Part shown: in pieces, positions 38,095 to 47,066 of the stretch
Layout of the letters: every line of letters begins with the position of its first letter
Numbering within the stretch: position 1 is the first letter of the stretch
DNA from: Marinobacterium arenosum
GTDB taxonomy: Bacteria; Pseudomonadota; Gammaproteobacteria; Pseudomonadales; Balneatricaceae
Reading direction: 5' to 3'
Length of the DNA: 64,000 bases
Assembly: GCF_019795155.1 (NCBI RefSeq)
Contig: NZ_JAILYN010000019.1
Location: forward strand, 1-64,000
The notes under the pieces: generated by a model
The model's input: only the letters and a program-made list of their open reading frames with translations
Database searches by the model: none
Told to the model about the DNA's origin: nothing
Program-made: the position numbers and the translations under genes

Positions 38095-40957
38095 TTGTTC
38101 AGCCCGCCGGGTAGCGGCGAAGGAGATCACGCTGTTCTTCGCCTCGCCGGTGGCCTATCTGTTCCTCGGCGTGTTCGCCGCGGTAACCCTGTTTGCCTTC
38201 TTCTGGGGTGAGGCCTTCTTCGCCCGTAATATCGCCGACGTGCGGCCGCTGTTTGAGTGGCTGCCGCTGCTGCTGATCTTCCTGTGCAGCACCCTGACCA
38301 TGCGGATGTGGAGCGAGGAGCGCCGCACCGGCACCCTGGAGCATGTCTTGACCCAGCCGGTGCCGCTGTGGAGTTTCGTGGTCGGAAAATTTGCTGCCTG
38401 TCTGGCGCTGCTGGCGGTGGCGCTGCTGATCACCCTGCCGTTGCCGATTACCGTGGCGCTGCTGGCCGACCTCGACTGGGGGCCGGTCTGGGCCGGCTAC
38501 CTGGCCACCCTGCTGCTGGGCGCGGCCTACCTCAGTACAGGGCTGTTCGTGTCGGCGCGCAGCAGCAACCAGATTGTCAGCCTGATCGGCTCGATGCTGT
38601 TGTGCGGTTTGCTCTACCTGATCGGCAGCCCGCTGCTGACCGAGCTGGTCAGCATCCGCTGGGCGGAACTGCTGCGCCTGTTGGGGACCGGCGCCCGTTT
38701 CGAGTCGATCAGCCGCGGTGTCATCGACCTGCGTGACCTCTACTACTACTTCAGCCTGATCGCTGCTTTCCTGATGCTGAACCTGTTCAGCCTGGAGCGC
38801 GAGCGCTGGGCCGCTACCGGCGACCGCCGCCGTCACCGCGCCTGGTACGGGCTGACCACGCTGGTGGTGCTGAACGCGCTCTGCGCCAACCTCTGGCTGG
38901 GCAGTCTCAATGGGCTGCGCATCGACGCCACCGAGGGACGGCTCTATTCGCTGTCCGACGCCAGCCGGCAACAGCTGCAGCAACTGCGCGAACCGCTGCT
39001 GATTCGCGGTTACTTCAGCAGTAACACCCATCCGCTGTTGGCGCCGCTGGTGCCGCAGCTGCATGACCTGGTCAAGGAGTACGGCGTGGCCGGCGAAGGC
39101 CGGGTACGGGTCGAGCTGATCGACCCGGCCGAACAGCCGGCGCTGGAGCAGGAGGCCAACCAGAAGTACGGTATCCAACCGGTGCCGTTCCAGATCGCCG
39201 ACCGTCACCAGGCGTCGCTGGTCAACTCCTACTTCAACCTGTTGATCCAGTACGGCGACGACTACCAGACGCTTGGCTTCCGCGACCTGATCGAGGTGAA
39301 GTCGCAGGGCGAGGCGCAGCTCGACGTACGCCTGCGCAACCCGGAGTACGATATCACCCGCGCCATCAAGAAGGTGCTGCAGAGCTACCAGAGCGGCGGC
39401 AACCTGTTCGACAGTCTGCAGGGCCGTCTGACCTTCACCGGCTACGTCTCGCCGGACGAGCAGCTGCCGGAGGCGCTGGCCGGCTTCCGGGCGCTGGTGC
39501 AGGACCAGCTCGAGGCGTTGCGTGAACAGGCCGGCGAGCGGCTTGAGGTCAGTTTCGTCGATCCGCAAGCGGACGGCGGCCAGGTGGCGCGTCGGATCGC
39601 CGAGGAGTACGGCTTCCAGCCGATGGTCGAGGGGCTGCTCAGTGAACGCAGCTTCTATTTCTATCTGACCCTCAGCCGGGACGACCAGGTGGTGCAGATC
39701 CCGCTGGCCGATCTTAGCGAAGAGAGCTTCAAGCGTAACCTGGAGGCGGCGATCAAACGCTTTGCCGCCGGTTTCACCAAGACCGTGGCGCTGGTAACCC
39801 CGCAGCCGGCCGCCGGCCCGATGGGCTATGGCGGCGGTGCCCAGTTCTACCAGTTGCAGGATTTCCTGGCCCAAGAACTGAATGTGCGCGACGAGGAGCT
39901 GTCCGACGGCCGGGTCGAGGGCGACGCCGACCTGCTGATGCTGATGGCTCCCGAACAGCTCGACGAAGCCGAGCTGTTCGCCGTCGACCAGTTCCTGATG
40001 CGCGGCGGCACGGTGATCGTTGCCAGCTCGCCGTTCCGGGCCGAACTGGCCGACCGGCGGCTGAGCCTGAGCCGCCACGAAAGCGGCCTGCAGGCGTGGC
40101 TGGCGCATCATGGCTTGAGTATCGACGACAGCCTGGTACTGGACCCGCAGAACAGCGCGCTGCCGGTGCCGGTCACCCGCCAGGCGGGCGGTTTCCGGTT
40201 CCAGGAACTGCATATGCTGGACTACCCGTACTTGGTCGAGGCGGGCCCGGCCGAGCTCAACGGCGACAACGCCATCACCGCCAATCTGCCGCGCCTGACC
40301 CTGGCCTGGGCGTCGCCGCTGCAGGTGGACGCTGACAAGAACGCCAACCGCAGTGTCACCGAACTGATCCGCAGCTCGGCCGGCGCCTGGCGTTCCGACT
40401 CGCTGGATGTGATGCCGCGGCTCGATGCCGACGGGCGGGTCGATTACCGGCCGCAGGGCGAGGTGGGCCGCCAGCTGCTGGCGGTGGTCAGCGAAGGGCG
40501 TTTCGACTCCTACTTCGCCGGCAAGCCACTGCCCGCCAAGCTGACCGGGCAGGCGACAGCCGACGAGGACGCGGATGACGCCAGCCACACGCCGGCGCCG
40601 ACCGGGGTGATCGAGCGCTCACCGGAGTCGGCCCGCATCATCCTGTTTGGTTCCAACGACTTCTTGAGCGACCAGGTGTTGCAACTGGTGGGCGCCGGGG
40701 ACGGTATCCGCGACCTCAGCGGTCTGCAGCTGATGGCCAATGCGGTCGACTGGTCGCTGGAAGATCGCGCCCTGCTGGCGATCCGTGGTCGCAGTCACTT
40801 CAACCGCACGCTGCCGCCGCTGGATGCCGACAGTCAGCTGACCTGGGAGTACCTCAACTACGGCCTGGCGGTGCTGGCACTGGGCGGTGTGGCGCTGTTG
40901 CAGCGCCAACGGATGAAGTCCCGTCGGCGTCGCTACCTGGAGTTGCTGAGTACCTGA
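38084..40957 (+). CDS. ABC-2 permease fused to a GldG-type domain
   Basis: This 957-residue protein has an ABC-2 type permease with about six spans (residues 1-235, including the GldF-like start ITLFFASPVAYLFLGVFA and EERRTGTLEHVLTQPV). A seventh span leads to a long periplasmic part of the GldG/Gld-ABC-auxiliary family (about 260-925, with LYSLSDASRQQLQQL and the regular TVALVTPQPA and LLMLMAPEQLDEAE strands). It ends in a final span near 925-945 and a basic tail. In Bacteroidetes GldF and GldG are separate; here they are one chain. ATG 38084 has GGAGG seven bases upstream; ATG 38063 is an alternative. It overlaps the ATPase gene by 11 bases. Confidence 0.9.
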   Translation: MLLDCSARRVAAKEITLFFASPVAYLFLGVFAAVTLFAFFWGEAFFARNIADVRPLFEWLPLLLIFLCSTLTMRMWSEERRTGTLEHVLTQPVPLWSFVVGKFAACLALLAVALLITLPLPITVALLADLDWGPVWAGYLATLLLGAAYLSTGLFVSARSSNQIVSLIGSMLLCGLLYLIGSPLLTELVSIRWAELLRLLGTGARFESISRGVIDLRDLYYYFSLIAAFLMLNLFSLERERWAATGDRRRHRAWYGLTTLVVLNALCANLWLGSLNGLRIDATEGRLYSLSDASRQQLQQLREPLLIRGYFSSNTHPLLAPLVPQLHDLVKEYGVAGEGRVRVELIDPAEQPALEQEANQKYGIQPVPFQIADRHQASLVNSYFNLLIQYGDDYQTLGFRDLIEVKSQGEAQLDVRLRNPEYDITRAIKKVLQSYQSGGNLFDSLQGRLTFTGYVSPDEQLPEALAGFRALVQDQLEALREQAGERLEVSFVDPQADGGQVARRIAEEYGFQPMVEGLLSERSFYFYLTLSRDDQVVQIPLADLSEESFKRNLEAAIKRFAAGFTKTVALVTPQPAAGPMGYGGGAQFYQLQDFLAQELNVRDEELSDGRVEGDADLLMLMAPEQLDEAELFAVDQFLMRGGTVIVASSPFRAELADRRLSLSRHESGLQAWLAHHGLSIDDSLVLDPQNSALPVPVTRQAGGFRFQELHMLDYPYLVEAGPAELNGDNAITANLPRLTLAWASPLQVDADKNANRSVTELIRSSAGAWRSDSLDVMPRLDADGRVDYRPQGEVGRQLLAVVSEGRFDSYFAGKPLPAKLTGQATADEDADDASHTPAPTGVIERSPESARIILFGSNDFLSDQVLQLVGAGDGIRDLSGLQLMANAVDWSLEDRALLAIRGRSHFNRTLPPLDADSQLTWEYLNYGLAVLALGGVALLQRQRMKSRRRRYLELLST

Positions 40958-40967
40958 GGAGGAATCG

Positions 40968-41942
40968 ATGAAACGCATCATCTATCTGTTGAGCGGCCTG
41001 TTGCTGGTCCAGCTGCTGGTGGCGGGCGGCCTGTTCTGGCAGGAGCGGCAGCAGAGTCGCCTGCCGGCGGCGGAACCGCTGCTGGCGTTTGAACTGGAAA
41101 CGCTGGATCAGCTGACGCTTGAGGATGGTCAGGGCGTGAGGCTGACCCTCCAGCAGCGGGACGGCCGCTGGCAGCTGCCCGACTATCATGATCTGCCGGT
41201 CAGCGCGGCGAAGCTCGACGCTCTGTTCGAGCGGCTCGAACAGGCCCGTGCCGACTGGCCGGTGGCCACCACCGAGAGCGGCCGGCAGCGTTTCGAGGTG
41301 GCCGAGCAGAACTTCCAGCGCAAGCTGAGTTTCCAGCGCGACGGCGAGCTGCAGGGAGCGCTCTACCTGGGCACTTCTCCCGGCTTCAAGCAGACCCATG
41401 TCCGGCTGGCCGGGCACGACGAGGTTTACGCCATCGAACTGGAGAGCCATCAGCTGGCGCTGCAGCCGGAACGCTGGTTCGATGCCGGCCTGCTCAGCCC
41501 GGCCGAGCCGGTCACCCGGCTGGCCGGCGAGGGCTTCAGCCTGCGCAAGCACGATGACGGCTGGCGGGCCGACGGTGAGCAGCAGCCGGTGACCGAGCAG
41601 CTCGACCAGCTGCTGCAGGCGCTGAACGGCCTGCGGGTGGAGGCGGTGGCGGAGCCGTCCGACGAAGCCGTCGAGCCGGCTTTTCAGCTAAGGGTCGGTA
41701 GCGATCAGCAGCAGCACCGGTACCGTTTCTATCGGGACGGTGAGCAGTACATGGTCGAGCGCGACGACCAGCCGCTGCGCTTTCGCTTGGCGCAGCACCG
41801 TTTCGAGCGGCTGAGCGGCTTCACTGCCGATCAGCTGCTGGCGGCGCCGACAGGGGCGACTGACGCTGACCCTAACGGTGAGCGTTCCGCCGGTGTCGAT
41901 GCGGCTGGCTCGGCCAGCGCGTCCGCCGATCAGCCGACCTGA
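40968..41942 (+). CDS. DUF4340 protein of the Gld-like ABC operon
   Basis: This 324-residue protein has one N-terminal membrane anchor (residues 4-24) and a periplasmic repeat-like region of the DUF4340 type: GVRLTLQQRDGRWQLPDYHD near 47-66 and FSLRKHDDGWRADGEQQPVT near 188-207 are two copies of one motif. DUF4340 genes normally follow GldG-type ABC genes, as here, ten bases after the fused permease. AGGAGGAATCG precedes the ATG. The C-terminal 30 residues are low-complexity Ala/Ser/Asp. Its role in the complex is unknown. Confidence 0.88.
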   Translation: MKRIIYLLSGLLLVQLLVAGGLFWQERQQSRLPAAEPLLAFELETLDQLTLEDGQGVRLTLQQRDGRWQLPDYHDLPVSAAKLDALFERLEQARADWPVATTESGRQRFEVAEQNFQRKLSFQRDGELQGALYLGTSPGFKQTHVRLAGHDEVYAIELESHQLALQPERWFDAGLLSPAEPVTRLAGEGFSLRKHDDGWRADGEQQPVTEQLDQLLQALNGLRVEAVAEPSDEAVEPAFQLRVGSDQQQHRYRFYRDGEQYMVERDDQPLRFRLAQHRFERLSGFTADQLLAAPTGATDADPNGERSAGVDAAGSASASADQPT

Positions 41943-42017
41943 CGGCAAGGCTGCCACGGCGATGGCCGTGGCGGCTGTACTTATGGGTTAATTGCACTGA
42001 GATAGGGAGGTGGCAAG

Positions 42018-43391
42018 ATGAATAGGGCTATCCAGATCAATCTGGCCGGCGCAGTGGCGCTGCTGTTGGCGCTGCTGACCAGTTCGCCGTTGTTGGCCAA
42101 GGCGCCGCCGCCGGGTGCCAGCCTGGCGCCGATGGTGGAGCGGGTGTTGCCGGCGGTGGTCAATATTTCGACCAAGTCGCGGGTCTCATTGAACCGCAAC
42201 CCGCTGTTGAATGACCCGTTCTTCCGCCATTTTTTCGAAGATTTCTTCGGCCCGGCGCCCGAGCTGCGGCCTCGGCGGCGGCCGAGCCAGTCGCTGGGTT
42301 CAGGGGTGATCGTCGACGCCGACAAAGGCTGGGTGATCACCAACCATCATGTGATCGACAATGCCGATGAGATCACCGTGATGCTGCGTGACAAGCGCAG
42401 TTTCGAGGCCAAGCTGGTCGGTTCCGACCCGGAGACCGATATCGCGCTGCTGCAGATCGACGCCGATGACCTGACCGCCGTGCCGATCGGCGATTCCGAG
42501 GCGTTGCGGGTCGGCGATTTCGTGGTGGCGATGGGCAACCCGTTCGGCCTCGGCCAGACCGTCACCTACGGTATCGTCAGCGCATTGGGACGCAGCGGGC
42601 TGGGTATCGAGGGCTACGAGAACTTCATCCAGACCGATGCCTCGATCAACCCCGGTAATTCCGGCGGGGCGTTGGTCACCACGGCCGGTGAGCTGGTCGG
42701 CATTAACACCGCGATTCTCGGACCCAGCGGCGGCAACGTGGGGATCGGCTTCGCGGTGCCGACCAGCATGATGCAGGTGGTGATGGCACAGATCATCGAG
42801 CATGGCGATGTCCGGCGCGGCCAGTTGGGGGTGATGATCCAGGATCTGACCCCGGAGCTGGCCAAGGCGTTCGAGCTGAATCGGCGTGGCGGTGTGCTGG
42901 TCGCCCAGGTGCTGCCGGATACGCCGGCTGAGCAGGCGGGCTTGCGGGAGGGAGACCTGATCGTCGAGGTCGATGGCGAGCCTGTCGCCAGCGGTGCCGA
43001 GCTGCGCAATCGGCTGGGCCTGAAGCGACGCGGCGATGCGGTCGAACTGACCCTGCTGCGCGATGGCCGATACCGGACGCTGGAGCTGCAGTTGCAGGCA
43101 GCCGAACAGGCAACCCAGGCAGCCGGCGGCGAGGCGCGCGGTCTGGAATTGGTGCCGATTCCGGCCGATCACCCGCTCAACGGCCAGCTGCAGGGCGTGA
43201 TGATCGCCGCGGTACAATCCGGCAGTCCGGCGTGGCGGGCCGGCGTGCGACGGGGGGACCTGATCCGCAGTGTCAATCAACAGCCGGTGACCTCGGTCGG
43301 CGAGGCGGTCGCGCTGCTGCGCAGCGATGGCCGGTTGCTGCTGCACCTGGTGCGTAATCGAGGCGCCCTGTTCGTGGTAATCGATGACTAA
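42018..43391 (+). CDS. degQ: Do-family (DegP/DegQ) periplasmic serine protease
   Basis: This 457-residue periplasmic protease/chaperone has a signal peptide (residues 1-30, ending LLAKA), a trypsin-like domain (about 35-255) with triad His111 (TNHHVID), Asp141 (ETDIALLQ) and Ser215 (NPGNSGGAL), and two PDZ domains (about 262-350 and 370-450; GVLVAQVLPDTPAEQAGLREGD and GVMIAAVQSGSPAWRAGVRRGD). The acidic-linker and loop lengths suit DegQ or MucD rather than E. coli DegP. GGGAGG lies upstream of ATG 42018. It follows the Gld-like operon by 75 bases and may be independently transcribed. Confidence 0.93.
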   Translation: MNRAIQINLAGAVALLLALLTSSPLLAKAPPPGASLAPMVERVLPAVVNISTKSRVSLNRNPLLNDPFFRHFFEDFFGPAPELRPRRRPSQSLGSGVIVDADKGWVITNHHVIDNADEITVMLRDKRSFEAKLVGSDPETDIALLQIDADDLTAVPIGDSEALRVGDFVVAMGNPFGLGQTVTYGIVSALGRSGLGIEGYENFIQTDASINPGNSGGALVTTAGELVGINTAILGPSGGNVGIGFAVPTSMMQVVMAQIIEHGDVRRGQLGVMIQDLTPELAKAFELNRRGGVLVAQVLPDTPAEQAGLREGDLIVEVDGEPVASGAELRNRLGLKRRGDAVELTLLRDGRYRTLELQLQAAEQATQAAGGEARGLELVPIPADHPLNGQLQGVMIAAVQSGSPAWRAGVRRGDLIRSVNQQPVTSVGEAVALLRSDGRLLLHLVRNRGALFVVIDD

Positions 43392-43611
43392 ACGTCAACT
43401 AATTAGCGACGGGCAGGGAACGCCTGTTGCTTTCTTGATACAGTCTGCGTTTAATGCCTGAAACAGGTTGAGATGGTTTCAGGGGCTTGAGCTGCCGGTT
43501 TGCCCTAACTGCCGGCAGTGAGCACAGGGAGTACTATCGAGTCCACCAATACCGGAGGAAGGCCGGTAGCCGGTTAACCAGATCGATGGCAATCAGGTAC
43601 CCCGAACTGAA

Positions 43612-45825
43612 GTGACGTATCCATTCAAAGTACTGGCCAACGGGCTGATTGAACGCCCCAAGGTGGTCGCACTGCTGACCTTCCTGTTCTGCTTTTGCTG
43701 CGCGGCGGCACTGGTCAGCTATGAGAGCCAGACCCTGATCGTCAAGCAACAGCACAATGTGTTCAGCCAGCTGTCCACCATCCGCGCCCGTCTGGAGGGG
43801 ATCGTCAGCGCCAATATGGCGGTGTTGCGTGGCCTGCGGGCGGAGATCGCGCTGAACCCGAAGCTCAGCCAGGCGCAGTTTGCCGCCATCACCGAGGAGC
43901 TGCTGGACAGCGGCGTTCATATCCGCCATATCGCGCTGGCGCCGGAGCTGGTGGTGTCCCATATCTATCCCCGCGCCGGCAACGAGAAAGTGATCGGCCT
44001 GGATTTCCGCACCAACCCGGCGCAGGCTGCCGCCGTCCGGCGTGCCGTCGAGCTGCGCGAGATCGTGCTGGCCGGGCCCTTGGAACTGGTTCAGGGCGGT
44101 ACCGCAATGATCGCCCGGGTACCGGTGTTCCTGGGCCGCGAGCGTGATCAGCTGTGGGGCATTATCGCCGCCGCGATCGATGACGAAGCGCTGTTTCGCG
44201 AGGCCGGCCTCTATGATCCGCCGGATAACCTGGTGTTGGCGTTGCGCGGGCGGGATGCCAAGGGGGCCGATGGCGAGGTGTTCCTGGGGCCGATATCGCT
44301 ATACAGTTCGGCACCGGTCACCGTTGACGTCAACCTGCCGTTCGGCAACTGGCAGCTGGCAGCGGTGCCGCGGCATGGCTGGCAGGTACCGGCCGAGCGG
44401 CTGCTGTTCCTGTGGGGCAGTGCGCTGCTGATCCCGCTGATTTTCGCCGCGCTGGCCTACCTGGTCAGCCGTACCTACCGCGAAAAGGTGGAGGCGATGC
44501 GTACCGCCACCTATCGCGCCAACTTCGACAGCCTGACCGGGCTGATCAACCGCTCCTACTTCCAGTACCTGCTCGACCGGGTGATGCTGGAGTCTGAGCG
44601 CGAGAACGGCCATTTCGCGCTGCTGTTCATCGACCTGGATTATTTCAAGCAGATCAACGACAACTGGGGCCACAGCTACGGCGATCTGTTGCTGGTGTCT
44701 TTCGCCCAGCGGCTGAAGACGGCCGGCCGGCGCAGTGACCTGGTGGCCCGGCTGGCGGGCGACGAGTTTGTCATGGTGCTGCGCGAGGTGGCGTCGCCCA
44801 GCCATCTGGAGTTGTTCGCCAATCGGCTGCTGGCCGAGCTGAGCGAGCCCTACCAGTTGGAGGGGCGCAGTATGGCGGTCACCGCCAGTATCGGTATCGC
44901 ACTCTATCCGGGCGATGGTCGCAACAGCGAACTGCTGCTGCGCAACGCCGACCGGGCGATGTACGCCGCCAAGCGCGATGGCCGTAACCGGGTGTTCTTC
45001 TTCAATCGCCGGTTGAATGAAGAGGCTCACCGACAGGTCGAGTTGCACAACAACATCATCCAGGGGATCGAACGGGGCGAATTCCGCGCCTACTACCAGC
45101 CGATCCTCAATATGAATACCGGTGAAATCGACAAATGCGAGGTGCTGTTGCGCTGGCAGCATCCCGAACGTGGCCTGCTGCTGCCGGGGGCCTTCATCCA
45201 GGTGGCCGAACAGACCGGTGCCATCCGCAAGCTGGGCAACTGGCTGCTGGAACAGGTGGGGCGCGACTACGCGCGTTTCCGGGAAGCGGGGTTGGACCTC
45301 ACTATCTCGATCAACCGCTCGGTCAACGAGTTCTACCCCAATGATGCCCATGAGCACTGGCTGGCGATACTGGAAACTCACCAGCTGCCGCCATCCAGGG
45401 TGGTGTTCGAAATCACCGAGTCGATCTTCATGGAGGGCAATGACAATCAGCTGCAGATGATCGATGCCCTGCGTGACCGCCAGGTACGCTTCTCGATCGA
45501 CGACTTCGGCACCGGCTATTCGGCGATCAACTACCTGCGCAGCTACCCGGTCGATTTCATCAAGGTGGACCGCAGCTTCGTCAACGACCTGCTGGAGGAT
45601 GAGCAGGACCGCACCCTGGTGGAGGTGATCATCCGCATGGGGCAGGCGCTGGGCATCCAGGTGGTGGCCGAGGGGGTCGAGCAGCTGGCTCAGTTGCAGC
45701 TGCTGGAGCAGTTGGGCTGCGACTACGCCCAGGGGTTCCTGTTCGGCAAGCCGCAACCGCTGGAGGATTTCATCGTGCTTTGCCGCAGCGGCGGCGAGGC
45801 GCTGCTGGCGGATGTCGTGGACTGA
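43612..45825 (+). CDS. CHASE-GGDEF-EAL membrane protein
   Basis: This 737-residue sensor has a membrane span (about 20-40), a periplasmic CHASE-type region (about 60-240, LEGIVSANMAVLRGLRAEI and VIGLDFRTNPAQAAAVRRAV), a second span (about 265-285), GGDEF (about 305-465) and EAL (about 475-725). The cyclase site reads RLAGDEFVMVL, an acceptable variant, with an I-site RxxD (RRSD) just before. The EAL site reads EVLLRW but keeps EITES, DDFGTGYSAI, KVDRSF and AEGVE. Both activities are possible. The start is GTG 43612 without a clear Shine-Dalgarno, chosen because it begins just before the first span. Confidence 0.88.
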   Translation: MTYPFKVLANGLIERPKVVALLTFLFCFCCAAALVSYESQTLIVKQQHNVFSQLSTIRARLEGIVSANMAVLRGLRAEIALNPKLSQAQFAAITEELLDSGVHIRHIALAPELVVSHIYPRAGNEKVIGLDFRTNPAQAAAVRRAVELREIVLAGPLELVQGGTAMIARVPVFLGRERDQLWGIIAAAIDDEALFREAGLYDPPDNLVLALRGRDAKGADGEVFLGPISLYSSAPVTVDVNLPFGNWQLAAVPRHGWQVPAERLLFLWGSALLIPLIFAALAYLVSRTYREKVEAMRTATYRANFDSLTGLINRSYFQYLLDRVMLESERENGHFALLFIDLDYFKQINDNWGHSYGDLLLVSFAQRLKTAGRRSDLVARLAGDEFVMVLREVASPSHLELFANRLLAELSEPYQLEGRSMAVTASIGIALYPGDGRNSELLLRNADRAMYAAKRDGRNRVFFFNRRLNEEAHRQVELHNNIIQGIERGEFRAYYQPILNMNTGEIDKCEVLLRWQHPERGLLLPGAFIQVAEQTGAIRKLGNWLLEQVGRDYARFREAGLDLTISINRSVNEFYPNDAHEHWLAILETHQLPPSRVVFEITESIFMEGNDNQLQMIDALRDRQVRFSIDDFGTGYSAINYLRSYPVDFIKVDRSFVNDLLEDEQDRTLVEVIIRMGQALGIQVVAEGVEQLAQLQLLEQLGCDYAQGFLFGKPQPLEDFIVLCRSGGEALLADVVD

Positions 45826-45840
45826 GCACAGCGCCCGCCT

Positions 45841-46977
45841 CTAGACCGCTTCGGAGAGAGGCGCCTTCTGCGACAGCTTGAACAGCATCAGCTGGTCATC
45901 CACCGGCTTGATCATCACATCGCTGGCACCATGGTGCAGAGCGTTGCGCGCCGCATCGGCATCGCCCGGCTCGATCAACGCGATCAGTGCCGGAGGGTGT
46001 TTTTGCCGGGCCCGCTGTCGGCCAACTTCCTCAATCAAGCGGCCGGCCGCCAGATCCTGCTGTTTGCAATCGATCAGAATCAGCTCGCTGCGCAGCTGTG
46101 GCAACTGCTGCAGGAATTCGGTGCCGCTGTTGAAGGCGTGGCACTGGTAGCCTTGGTACATCAACAGGGTTTGCAACGAATTGCGCTGGTCGGTATCGGC
46201 CGATACCACCACCACGCTGCGGCCGAGGGATTCCATGCCCTGCTGGATCTGGCGCACGGAACCGGCCAGCTGAGCGCCCTGTTCGGCCCGTTGGCTGGCG
46301 GCCCGGTTGACTTGCGCGGCGGCTTGCTTGACCGCCTCGGTGACCGGCTGGATCAGGGCCTCGGCACCCTGCTCTCTGACACGCCGAGCCGCCTCGCCCT
46401 TGTCCTGGCTGGTGTCGATCATCGCCAGCAATTGCGTCAGCGATAGATTCAGCTTCTGCCCCAGTGTGTAGATCAACTCGCGGTTGAGGCCGCCGACCTC
46501 TTCGGCATGGCTGTTGAGGTGCTCCAGAAAGGCGCAGGCTTGTTTCAGGGATTCCACGTTGTGGGGGCTCGCCAGTTGCTGACCCAGCGATACCTGCTTC
46601 AGGAAGCGTAGCCGCAACAGCAGGTGGAAAGGGTCGTACAACGGCTGGCTGACGAAGTAGTCGGTGAAGATGTTTTTGCGGCACAGCTCGAACGCCTGCT
46701 TGGCTTCGCTCTTGTCGCACAGCACGATCCGGTAGCTGATGCGCGCTTCCAGTTCGGGGGCCTGCTTGACCAAGTGTAGGAAAAACACCTGGTTATCCTG
46801 CAGGCTGCCGGCCGCCAGCAGCAATACCGATACCTGGTGTTTCTTCAGCAGGGCCGCCGCCTGCTCGGCGTTTTCGGCCGTCAGCAGCTGTTTGGTATGC
46901 CGGCTCAGCAGCTCCTGAACCGGAGACGATTTTTCACCCTTGCGGGTGACCATCAGAATTGTGAAGCGGTGAGGCAT
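45841..46977 (-). CDS. double receiver-like signalling protein
   Basis: This protein of about 378 residues has an N-terminal segment that looks like a degenerate receiver (about 1-125: FTILMVTRKGEKSSPVQELL, VSVLLLAAGSLQDN) without a clear phosphoacceptor. An alpha-helical middle follows (about 130-245), and the C-terminal receiver-like domain (about 250-370) keeps VVVVSADTD, LILIDCK (possible Asp) and MIKPVD (Lys). The start is placed at 46977, just before the fold begins; an upstream TTG would only add a basic tail. It lies between two GGDEF-EAL genes and ends 16 bases from the first, so a c-di-GMP control role is plausible. Confidence 0.7.
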   Translation of the reverse strand: MPHRFTILMVTRKGEKSSPVQELLSRHTKQLLTAENAEQAAALLKKHQVSVLLLAAGSLQDNQVFFLHLVKQAPELEARISYRIVLCDKSEAKQAFELCRKNIFTDYFVSQPLYDPFHLLLRLRFLKQVSLGQQLASPHNVESLKQACAFLEHLNSHAEEVGGLNRELIYTLGQKLNLSLTQLLAMIDTSQDKGEAARRVREQGAEALIQPVTEAVKQAAAQVNRAASQRAEQGAQLAGSVRQIQQGMESLGRSVVVVSADTDQRNSLQTLLMYQGYQCHAFNSGTEFLQQLPQLRSELILIDCKQQDLAAGRLIEEVGRQRARQKHPPALIALIEPGDADAARNALHHGASDVMIKPVDDQLMLFKLSQKAPLSEAV

Positions 46978-47066
46978 GGCCGATACCCGGTGCAATATCT
47001 TGAACGTTTGCTTTGATACCGCAAAACGTCCGTGAAAGCTATAACCCGGTGTTTTAAAATGGCCCT

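Noticed and set aside
38099-40588. 829-codon minus-strand frame opposite the fused ABC permease
   Set aside because: Its Gln/His/Arg-rich composition is typical of the antisense of a high-GC gene; no recognisable domain is present.
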